From: Merdivicinus sp050943495 | GTDB taxonomy: Bacteria > Bacillota > Clostridia > Oscillospirales > Ruminococcaceae | Direction of reading: 5' to 3' | Length of the DNA: 64,000 nt | Assembly (NCBI GenBank): GCA_050943495.1 | Contig: JBMNPH010000010.1 | Coordinates: 1 to 64,000 of the forward strand | In this document: positions 57,578 through 64,000 of the stretch, piece by piece | How the letters are laid out: every line of letters begins with the position of its first letter | How positions within the stretch are numbered: the stretch's first letter is position 1 | Position numbers and translations under genes: made by a program | The notes under the pieces: model-generated | The model's input: the letters and a program-made list of their open reading frames with translations, nothing else | Told to the model about the DNA's origin: nothing | Databases searched by the model: none

Positions 57578-60500
57578 ATGCTGTTTGAAAATTACTTTGA
57601 AACGCTCGATGTTCTTCATCTGAATACCGAGCCGAACCGTGCCTATTATATTCCGGCATCCGAAGGTTCCGAGCCGTTCTGCTGCCGCGAAAAATCCGAC
57701 CGTTTTCAGCTTCTGAGCGGGGAATGGGACTTCCGGTATTATGAAAATGTCCGCGCATTGGATGAAGAATTTTGGAAAGAAGGCTTCTGCCGCTGCGGAT
57801 TTGAAAAAATCCCGGTACCCTCTGTCTGGCAGAATCATGGTCATGACCGTCATCAGTACACCAACACCAAATACCCGTTCCCATATGATCCGCCCTATGT
57901 TCCGCTTGAGAATCCCTGCGGCGCCTATATTCGTGATTTCTGCATCGGGGAAAAGAAGGACGGATTCCGCTACTATCTGAATTTTGAAGGAGTGGACTCC
58001 TGCTTCTATCTGTGGATCAACGGCGCATTTGTAGGATACAGCCAGATTTCCCATTCCACCAGCGAATTTGACGTCACGAAATTCCTACGTTCCGGCAGCA
58101 ATACGGTAGCCGTTCTCGTCCTCAAATGGTGCGACGGCAGCTATCTCGAAGATCAGGACAAGCTGCGGATGTCGGGCATTTTCCGGGATGTTTATCTGCT
58201 TGCCCGGCCAGAAAACCATATCCGGGATTTCACCGTCCGTACCCCTCTTTCCAATGATTACAAATCTGCCAAAGTGGAGGTTTGCTTCGATTTTGCGGGC
58301 GAAAAATGTCCGGTTTCCTACAAGCTGACCGCCCCCTGCGGCTGCGAAGTAGCAAAAGGCACCGTCGATGGCTGCCTATCCATTCCGGTAGAGAATCCCA
58401 TCCTCTGGAACGCGGAAAATCCGGCGCTGTACACCCTAACTCTGACAACTCCCGGTGAAACCATCCATCAAAAAGTGGGTATTCGGGAAGTGAAAACCGA
58501 AAAAGGCGTTTTGTATGTAAACGGCCAGAATGTCAAATTCCGTGGCGTCAACCGCCACGACTCCGATCCAATTGTCGGATATGCCGTTTCCGCAGAGCTG
58601 ATGATCCGTGACCTGCGCATCATGAAAGAACATAATATCAACGCCATCCGCACCAGCCATTATCCGAATTCCCCGCTCTTTACCGGATTCTGTGATGAGT
58701 TTGGCTTCTATGTCATCGCTGAGGCAGATCTCGAGGCACACGGCGTCTGCGACCTGTATGATACCGTGACCGAAAATCATGACGAAAAGTATGCTCGGAT
58801 TGCACGGGATCCCGTCTGGGAGGAAGCCATTGTTGACCGGATCCAGCATTCGGTTATCCGCGATAAGAACCATCCCAGTGTTCTTATTTGGTCTATGGGC
58901 AACGAATCCGGCTACGGTTGTAACCTCGAGGCAGCCCTGAGCTGGACCAAACAGTACGATGCAACTCGCCTGACCCATTATGAAGGTGCTGCGCACGATC
59001 CTGCCAAACAGGGAGATTCTTACCAGGATCTGGATCTGGTCAGCCGGATGTACCCCGCCCCTGCTGTTATTGAAGAGAACTGGCTGAAGGATGCGGAAAA
59101 ACCGTTTGTCCTCTGCGAGTACATCCATGCGATGGGAAATGGCCCCGGAGATGCCGAGGATTATCAGCAGCTGATCGAAAAATATGATACCTTCTGCGGC
59201 GGATTTGTCTGGGAATGGTGCGACCATTCGGTGTATATGGGCAAGACCAACGAAGGAAAAGCAAAATATTTTTACGGCGGCGATTTCGGAGAATTCCCGC
59301 ATGACGGCAACTTCTGTATGGACGGTCTGGTCTATCCGGACCGCACTCCGCACACCGGACTGAAGGAATATAAGAATGTCATCCGTCCTCTGCGCGTCCG
59401 TGCCGGAAGCCGGAAAAATGAATTTGTCCTGCACAATTATCTGGACTTCACCAATGCGGGCGATTACCTGGCATTAAGCTGGAAACTCATGCAGGACGGC
59501 CGGCAAATCGCAACCGGAACAGTCGAGCACTTGGATATTGCACCGCACGGTAAACAAACAATTACACTGCCGGTAGAAATTCCGGAGAACGGAAGCGTGA
59601 CCGCAGACTTTTTCCTGACCCGCAAATGCGACGGCAAGCTGACCAAAGCCGGCCAGTGCCTCGGCACCGATCAGGTTATTCTTTCTCGTGATACTGCACA
59701 TTGCAGCAAATCGGCATCGGGTTCCATTCAGGTAACGGAAGATGCCCGCCGTATTGTCCTCACCGGCGCAGATTTCCGCTATGTCTACAATAAGGAGACC
59801 GGCATCTTTGATGAAATGGTCTACCGGAATCATACCATTCTCCAGAAGCCGATGCAGTACAACATCTGGCGCGCACCTGCCGACAACGACCGGAATGTCC
59901 GCCACGAATGGGAGGCTGCCGGTTATGACCGCACACTCTCTCGCGGATATGCAGCGAAAGTAAAGGAAAAAGAAGGCTATGTTGTTCTGACCGATACAGT
60001 TTCCCTCTCTGCCGTTGTGTTGCAGCGTCTCATCAACATGGAAACGGTTTGGACGATTTCCCCTGCCGGCGAAATCAAGGTAAACATCGACGGCAAATTC
60101 GGCTTCGGTGGACTCCCGTTCCTGCCCCGGTTCGGCCTGCGCCTCTTCCTCGACAATAAGATGGAAAATGCGGAATATTTTGGATACGGTCCGTACGAAA
60201 GCTACCAAGACAAACACCGTGCTTCCCGGCTGGGACGCTTCGCTGCTAAGGTAGATGCCCTGCATGAAGATTACCTCAAGCCGCAGGAAAACGGAAGCCA
60301 CTGGAACTGCAATGAAGTGAGCTTGTCCGGAAACGGCCTGACACTCTCTGCATACGGTGATTCTTTCAGCTTCAATGCTTCTCCTTATACCCAAGAAGAA
60401 CTCACCGTCAAAAAACACAACTTTGAGTTGGAAAAGAGCGGCTATACCGTTCTCTGCCTGGACGGCGCTATGAGCGGCGTCGGATCCAACAGCTGCGGTC

Positions 60501-60580
60501 CTCGCCTGAATGAGAAATATCAGACCAATTGTGATGAACAGCTTTCCATTCAGCTCACTCTTTGTCCCTCTGCCGAATAA
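57578..60580 (+). CDS. lacZ: GH2 beta-galactosidase, LacZ type
   Basis: Hydrolyses lactose and other beta-galactosides. The 1000-residue protein without a signal peptide has the LacZ five-domain layout: sugar-binding domain (about 30-210), immunoglobulin-like domain, TIM barrel (about 310-600) with acid/base E443 in GNESGYG and nucleophile E546 in FVWEWCDH, and the C-terminal beta-galactosidase small-chain domain (about 720-990) with APADNDRN near 767. It is divergent from an AraC regulator. No transporter or galactose pathway genes are adjacent, so the substrate must be imported by other loci. Confidence 0.95.
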   Translation: MLFENYFETLDVLHLNTEPNRAYYIPASEGSEPFCCREKSDRFQLLSGEWDFRYYENVRALDEEFWKEGFCRCGFEKIPVPSVWQNHGHDRHQYTNTKYPFPYDPPYVPLENPCGAYIRDFCIGEKKDGFRYYLNFEGVDSCFYLWINGAFVGYSQISHSTSEFDVTKFLRSGSNTVAVLVLKWCDGSYLEDQDKLRMSGIFRDVYLLARPENHIRDFTVRTPLSNDYKSAKVEVCFDFAGEKCPVSYKLTAPCGCEVAKGTVDGCLSIPVENPILWNAENPALYTLTLTTPGETIHQKVGIREVKTEKGVLYVNGQNVKFRGVNRHDSDPIVGYAVSAELMIRDLRIMKEHNINAIRTSHYPNSPLFTGFCDEFGFYVIAEADLEAHGVCDLYDTVTENHDEKYARIARDPVWEEAIVDRIQHSVIRDKNHPSVLIWSMGNESGYGCNLEAALSWTKQYDATRLTHYEGAAHDPAKQGDSYQDLDLVSRMYPAPAVIEENWLKDAEKPFVLCEYIHAMGNGPGDAEDYQQLIEKYDTFCGGFVWEWCDHSVYMGKTNEGKAKYFYGGDFGEFPHDGNFCMDGLVYPDRTPHTGLKEYKNVIRPLRVRAGSRKNEFVLHNYLDFTNAGDYLALSWKLMQDGRQIATGTVEHLDIAPHGKQTITLPVEIPENGSVTADFFLTRKCDGKLTKAGQCLGTDQVILSRDTAHCSKSASGSIQVTEDARRIVLTGADFRYVYNKETGIFDEMVYRNHTILQKPMQYNIWRAPADNDRNVRHEWEAAGYDRTLSRGYAAKVKEKEGYVVLTDTVSLSAVVLQRLINMETVWTISPAGEIKVNIDGKFGFGGLPFLPRFGLRLFLDNKMENAEYFGYGPYESYQDKHRASRLGRFAAKVDALHEDYLKPQENGSHWNCNEVSLSGNGLTLSAYGDSFSFNASPYTQEELTVKKHNFELEKSGYTVLCLDGAMSGVGSNSCGPRLNEKYQTNCDEQLSIQLTLCPSAE

Positions 60581-60598
60581 TCTGTTTTACTAACAGCA

Positions 60599-60636
60599 AA
60601 ACGGACGGATCCCCAAAAGAGATCCGTCCGTTATTT
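60599..60636. terminator. Terminator after lacZ, also facing the EEP gene
   Basis: AACGGACGGATC / GATCCGTCCGTT form a perfect 12-bp stem with a 9-nt loop, followed by ATTTTATT. Confidence 0.85.
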
Positions 60637-60645
60637 TATTGTGAT

Positions 60646-61386
60646 TCAGTCCGCAAAATAAAACTCAGCAATCAGCATATCATGATCCGATAAATCATTT
60701 GGAACAGCATAGGAATCTGCCAATTCAAGATTCTCGCTGTAAAGGATGTGATCCAGTGCCTTCGTGTCCCAGTCATCGCCGTGATATGTCTCAATGGGAT
60801 CTTCCGCCGTACTCACCGAGGTGAAGCCCTCCAATGCCTCCAGTTCTGCCAGATCCTTCAGGTTAAAATCGCCCAAAATAATCTGATATTCTCCTTCGTG
60901 CTGGCTAACTTCCTCTGCAATCGCCTCAATCTGCGCGGCCCGAATTTCATCATTTTCAAAGGAAAGATGCGTATTATACAGGTACACAATCTTACCGTCC
61001 ACAAAAATCTTACTGACGACCAGATAGCGCGATTCCAATGTATGATATGCATCATTGGGCAGTTCAATCGCTTCGGTTTCATAAAGAGCGCGCTGCGAAA
61101 GATACCCCAATCCGTAATCCTCTTCCGATATTGTGGAGAAAAATTTTCCAAAGGAAAATATATCATTTTGAAGGGCATCCAACTGCGATTGTCCCTCCAC
61201 CTCTTGAACAGCCAAGGCGTCCAGATCATATTCCGCAATCAATGCATTCTGCTCGGCCGGTTCCGCCTCACTTCCATGGACGTTCCACGTTCCGACCCGA
61301 ACAACCGGATCCTCCGTCTGCTTGAAGCTGACCAGAATCAAAAGCTGCCCTACCAGCAGCAGTACCGCCAGTAATTTCCGTTTCAT
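60646..61386 (-). CDS. Exported endonuclease/exonuclease/phosphatase family protein
   Basis: A 246-residue EEP-superfamily hydrolase with an N-terminal signal or anchor (MKRKLLAVLLLVGQLLILVS), so probably outside the membrane. It shows GTWNVHG at about 32-38, the catalytic Glu in LAVQEVEG at about 58-65, NTHLSFENDE near 138, LGDFNLKD near 167 and SDHDMLIAE near 232. The compact size resembles exported nucleases or sphingomyelinase-like enzymes. The substrate is unknown. It is monocistronic and converges with lacZ. Confidence 0.87.
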   Translation of the reverse strand: MKRKLLAVLLLVGQLLILVSFKQTEDPVVRVGTWNVHGSEAEPAEQNALIAEYDLDALAVQEVEGQSQLDALQNDIFSFGKFFSTISEEDYGLGYLSQRALYETEAIELPNDAYHTLESRYLVVSKIFVDGKIVYLYNTHLSFENDEIRAAQIEAIAEEVSQHEGEYQIILGDFNLKDLAELEALEGFTSVSTAEDPIETYHGDDWDTKALDHILYSENLELADSYAVPNDLSDHDMLIAEFYFAD

Positions 61387-61478
61387 GTGTCTCCACCCCC
61401 TGTGTACTTTTTATTATCATCCTCTGGGCGCAAAAAATCAAGCAGATTTTGTAAATTTGTAAAATTTGGAAGGTAGCT

Positions 61479-61506
61479 TGCCGGATCGTCACCGTTGTGG
61501 TATCAT
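61479..61506 (+). promoter_or_regulatory. Promoter of the HAD phosphatase gene
   Basis: TTGCCG (61479-61484), 16-bp spacer, TATCAT (61501-61506) preceded by TGG, an extended -10. Confidence 0.55.
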
Positions 61507-61530
61507 AGGAGAGTAAAGGATGATGAAACT

Positions 61531-62175
61531 ATGTATCAGCTCTACTTATTTGATTTGGATGGCACCCTGATCGATTCTCTGGAAGATCTTGCGGATGCCT
61601 CCAATTACGTTCTGCAGCAAGCACACCTCCCCACCCATCCGGTTGAAGCTTACCGGTATTTTGTCGGCAACGGCGCCTATAAGCTGGCAGAACGTATGCT
61701 CCCGTCCGAAATGCGGACAGAGCCTACCATCGCGCAGTTTAAAGCGGCCTTTGACGCCCGCTACTGCGACCACTATTGGGACAAAACGCGGCCATATCCG
61801 GGAATCCCCGAACTGCTGGACTTCCTGAAGCAGCACGGCTGTCTGCTGGCGGTTCTGTCCAACAAGCCGGACCCATTTGTCCAGAAAATCTGTCGGGAAT
61901 TTTTCGGAGAAGGCTACTTTGATGCCGTCTGCGGTCAGAGGGACGGCATTGCCAAAAAGCCGGAACCGGATGGAGTTTTGGAAATTCTGAATCTCCTGAA
62001 AGTCCGTCCGGAAAACGCCCTCTTTATCGGAGATTCCAATGTAGACATTCTCACCGCTCAAAATGCAGGGCTGAAAAGTGTAGGTGTCACATGGGGATTC
62101 CGGGGAAGAACGGAACTTGAGGAGGCAGGCGCGGATTTTCTGATCGACACTGCCGAAGAATTGCGAAATCTATAA
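61531..62175 (+). CDS. HAD family hydrolase, phosphoglycolate phosphatase-like
   Basis: A 214-residue cytoplasmic phosphatase of HAD subclass IA. Motif I is FDLDGTLIDS at about 7-16, motif II LSNKPD at about 109-114, motif III Lys in AKKPEPDG at about 143-150, and motif IV GDSNVDILTA at about 168-177. A helical cap domain spans about 17-80. Relatives act on phosphoglycolate (Gph) or pyrophosphate (PpaX); which applies here is unclear. The ATG about 10 nt after AAGGATG is used. Confidence 0.88.
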   Translation: MYQLYLFDLDGTLIDSLEDLADASNYVLQQAHLPTHPVEAYRYFVGNGAYKLAERMLPSEMRTEPTIAQFKAAFDARYCDHYWDKTRPYPGIPELLDFLKQHGCLLAVLSNKPDPFVQKICREFFGEGYFDAVCGQRDGIAKKPEPDGVLEILNLLKVRPENALFIGDSNVDILTAQNAGLKSVGVTWGFRGRTELEEAGADFLIDTAEELRNL

Positions 62176-62177
62176 AA

Positions 62178-62210
62178 AATGCCGTCGGTCATATGCAGCC
62201 GGCGGCATTT
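62178..62210. terminator. Bidirectional terminator between the HAD gene and glmS
   Basis: AAATGCCGTCGG / CCGGCGGCATTTT form an 11-bp stem with one wobble and a 10-nt loop; T and A runs flank both sides. Confidence 0.8.
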
Positions 62211-62216
62211 TCGTTA

Positions 62217-64000
62217 TTATTCGACTGTTACTGATTTGGCAAGATTGCGCGGTTTATCGAGATCATACCCACGCTCTTCTGCCGCATAGAAGCTGATCAG
62301 CTGCAGCACAATAACCAGATACAGCGGTGCAAAAAATCCGCCGTCGCCCGGCAGGACAATCCGCTGCGCCCCTTCATACTCCACAAATTCCGGTGCAATC
62401 AGCAGCGAAGGACAGCCGCGTGCCGCTGCTTCCCGCAGATTGCTGATGGTCTTAGCCGCCAATTCTGGCTGGGTAATCAAAGCAATGACCGGCGTATCGG
62501 GAGTAACCAACGCTAACGTTCCGTGCTTGAGTTCACCCGCCGCATACGCTTCGCTGTGAATGTAGGAAATCTCCTTAAGTTTGAGGGACCCTTCCAGCGC
62601 CATGGAATAATCCAATCCTCGGCCGATATAGAAAAGGTGTTCTGTCTGCAGCAGCGTCTTGCTGTATGCGCGGATTTCCTCTTTCATTGCCAATACTTCT
62701 TGGGTACGGTTGGCTGTTTCCACCAGCTTTTCTGACAGTGATGCTGCCTCCTCCCCGTCGATAATTCCGCGTTCCATTGCCGCCCGAATCGCAAACAGGT
62801 ACATCACCGCTGTCTGAACCGAATAAGCCTTGGTGGAAGCGACGGCAATTTCCGGACCGGCATGGGTAAGCACTGCATAATCTGCCTCCCGTGCAATAGA
62901 AGATCCCGGCGTATTCACCACCGCAATGACCGGAATTCCGCGCTGCTGCAGCAGCCGCATAGCAGCCAAAGTATCCGCTGTCTCACCTGACTGGGAAATC
63001 ACTACCGCAGCTTCCCCTTCTTCAAGGATCGGATCGCGGTACCGCAATTCGGAAGCAATTTCCACTTCAACGGGCAGACGAGCCAACTTCTCGATCAATG
63101 CTTTACCCACCATGCCGCAGTAATACGCTGTTCCACAGGCAGCTATCCGGATTTTACGGATTTTCCCGAAAAATCCATCCGGAATCCCTTCCTCCGAAAA
63201 ATCCGGGACTCCATTGTGTACTCGCGGAAGAATGGTTCGCAGCAAGGCTTCCGGCTGCTCGTGAATTTCCTTCTCCATAAAGAAGCGGTATCCACCCTTC
63301 TGTGCCTGTTCTGGTGTCCAGTCAGCCTGACGGAATACCGGTTCTGCCGGCATGAGATCCTGCCGATAAACATGCAGCTGCCCGCATTCAAGTGCCAGAA
63401 TTTCGCCTTCTTCCGGCAGGATGTATCGATTGGTATAGGGAAGCAAGGGAGTGAGATCCGAAGCAATCAAACATCCATCAGGACAGACTGCCGCCACCAG
63501 CGGACTCCCTTTGCGCACCGCATAGATGCAGTCGGGACGGTCTTCAAACAGGATTCCAAAGGCATAACTTCCCTCCAAACGGGCAATTGCCGCATGGATT
63601 GCCTGCAAAGGATCCCCTTCATACAGGCTGTCAAGTAAGGCAGCCGCCGTTTCGGTGTCGGTATCGGAGGCGAACTGATATCCTTTCCGTGCCATTTCCT
63701 CTCCGATTTCCCGATAATTCTCAATGATTCCATTGTGTACCAGCGTCACTTTGCCTTGCCGATGGGGATGCGCATTCCGTTCTTCCGGTTCCCCGTGGGT
63801 TGCCCAGCGCGTATGGCCGATTCCGCACCGGCTTTGCAGGAATTTTCCCTCCAATGCCGATTCCAGCGCTTCCAAGCGGCCCTTCCGCCGGACAATTTCA
63901 ATGTTCTGATTCTCCCACAGCGCCACTCCTGCCGAGTCATAGCCACGGTATTCGAGCGCAGCAAGACCTCCGGTCAGCAGGGGGCAGGCCGGTTTATTTC
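62217..64000 (-). CDS. glmS: Glucosamine-fructose-6-phosphate aminotransferase GlmS, 5' end cut by window
   Basis: Makes glucosamine-6-phosphate from fructose-6-phosphate and glutamine for cell-wall synthesis. The frame continues to the right edge (KPACPLLTGGLAALEYRGYD and SAGVALW), so only about ten N-terminal codons, including the catalytic Cys, lie outside. Visible are HTRWATHG and HNGIIENY of the glutaminase domain, the linker near 230-250, and two SIS domains with ACGTAYYCG, SQSGETADT and STKAYSVQT. The C-terminal LAKSVTVE is conserved. Any glmS ribozyme would lie outside the window. Confidence 0.97.
   Translation of the reverse strand, partial: NKPACPLLTGGLAALEYRGYDSAGVALWENQNIEIVRRKGRLEALESALEGKFLQSRCGIGHTRWATHGEPEERNAHPHRQGKVTLVHNGIIENYREIGEEMARKGYQFASDTDTETAAALLDSLYEGDPLQAIHAAIARLEGSYAFGILFEDRPDCIYAVRKGSPLVAAVCPDGCLIASDLTPLLPYTNRYILPEEGEILALECGQLHVYRQDLMPAEPVFRQADWTPEQAQKGGYRFFMEKEIHEQPEALLRTILPRVHNGVPDFSEEGIPDGFFGKIRKIRIAACGTAYYCGMVGKALIEKLARLPVEVEIASELRYRDPILEEGEAAVVISQSGETADTLAAMRLLQQRGIPVIAVVNTPGSSIAREADYAVLTHAGPEIAVASTKAYSVQTAVMYLFAIRAAMERGIIDGEEAASLSEKLVETANRTQEVLAMKEEIRAYSKTLLQTEHLFYIGRGLDYSMALEGSLKLKEISYIHSEAYAAGELKHGTLALVTPDTPVIALITQPELAAKTISNLREAAARGCPSLLIAPEFVEYEGAQRIVLPGDGGFFAPLYLVIVLQLISFYAAEERGYDLDKPRNLAKSVTVE

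Noticed and set aside
57404..58054. Upstream extension of the AraC regulator frame
   Set aside because: It is antisense to the start of lacZ; AGGAGGG and the family start are at 57403.
1..64000. CRISPR arrays, prophage, insertion sequences, tRNA genes
   Set aside because: No regularly spaced short repeats, transposase, integrase or phage genes, and no cloverleaf-like gaps were found.

Overview
The window looks like a chromosomal segment from a spore-forming member of the Clostridia, most like the Oscillospiraceae/Ruminococcaceae. Reasons: a spoIIGA-sigE locus, a CIRCE element on clpB, a leucine-type T-box, an FMN riboswitch before a ribU-type ECF S component, ribosomal protein S21, a CD1247-type acidic protein, strong AGGAGG ribosome binding sites and moderate GC. 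About 60 protein genes are supported. I saw no prophage, insertion sequence, CRISPR array, tRNA or rRNA gene, but the left edge carries what looks like the tandem promoter region of an rRNA operon reading out of the window.

Layout. 1-6.5 kb: rRNA-type promoters, then HrcA-type regulated clpB, a SulP permease, an orphan pduL and a lipid kinase. 6.5-11 kb: a minus-strand AI-2E-family permease / cardiolipin synthase / DUF1893 operon and a BTAD regulator with a degenerate GGDEF-like tail. 11-18 kb: ybaK and a CCA-adding enzyme fused to a GNAT domain; riboswitch-controlled ribU; efp with a CD1247-type protein; yqeG / TIM-barrel / aroQ with overlapping genes; rpsU with a structured leader. 18-27 kb: T-box-controlled leuS and a tight operon of a GNAT, a DUF951 protein, prfA, Sua5/TsaC, a CoaE-transmembrane-lytic transglycosylase fusion, an M18 aminopeptidase and a zinc-ribbon membrane protein. 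27-31 kb: a MATE exporter, a TPR glycosyltransferase and a collagen-like protein. 31-39 kb: a flavodoxin-like protein, tldD/pmbA, murA, a YycJ-type hydrolase, rlmH and typA. 39-46.5 kb: spoIIGA-sigE with a deep out-of-frame overlap, GH78, an SGNH/SigV/RsiV operon and a beta-propeller glycosidase-like gene. 46.5-54 kb: DegV, pstSCAB with a PhoB/PhoR pair and no phoU. 54-64 kb: two EEP-family hydrolases, a candidate small RNA, a cell-wall amidase, shikimate kinase, an AraC regulator facing a GH2 beta-galactosidase, a HAD phosphatase and a glmS cut by the right edge.

How it fits together. Most of the window is core metabolism, translation and envelope biology. Three themes recur. Sporulation: spoIIGA-sigE, plus SigK-like promoter matches before both the collagen-like gene and the signal-peptide-less amidase. 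Envelope and lysozyme stress: SGNH, SigV, RsiV and cardiolipin synthase. Phosphate: an 11-bp-phased Pho-box-like array before pstSCAB and a linked two-component system. The most unusual items are the CoaE-transglycosylase fusion, the CCA-GNAT fusion, the spoIIGA/sigE overlap, the SGNH gene heading the sigV operon, and the candidate small RNA near 55.1 kb. Nothing here amounts to a clearly new multi-gene system. Family assignments come from reading the sequence, not from a database search.
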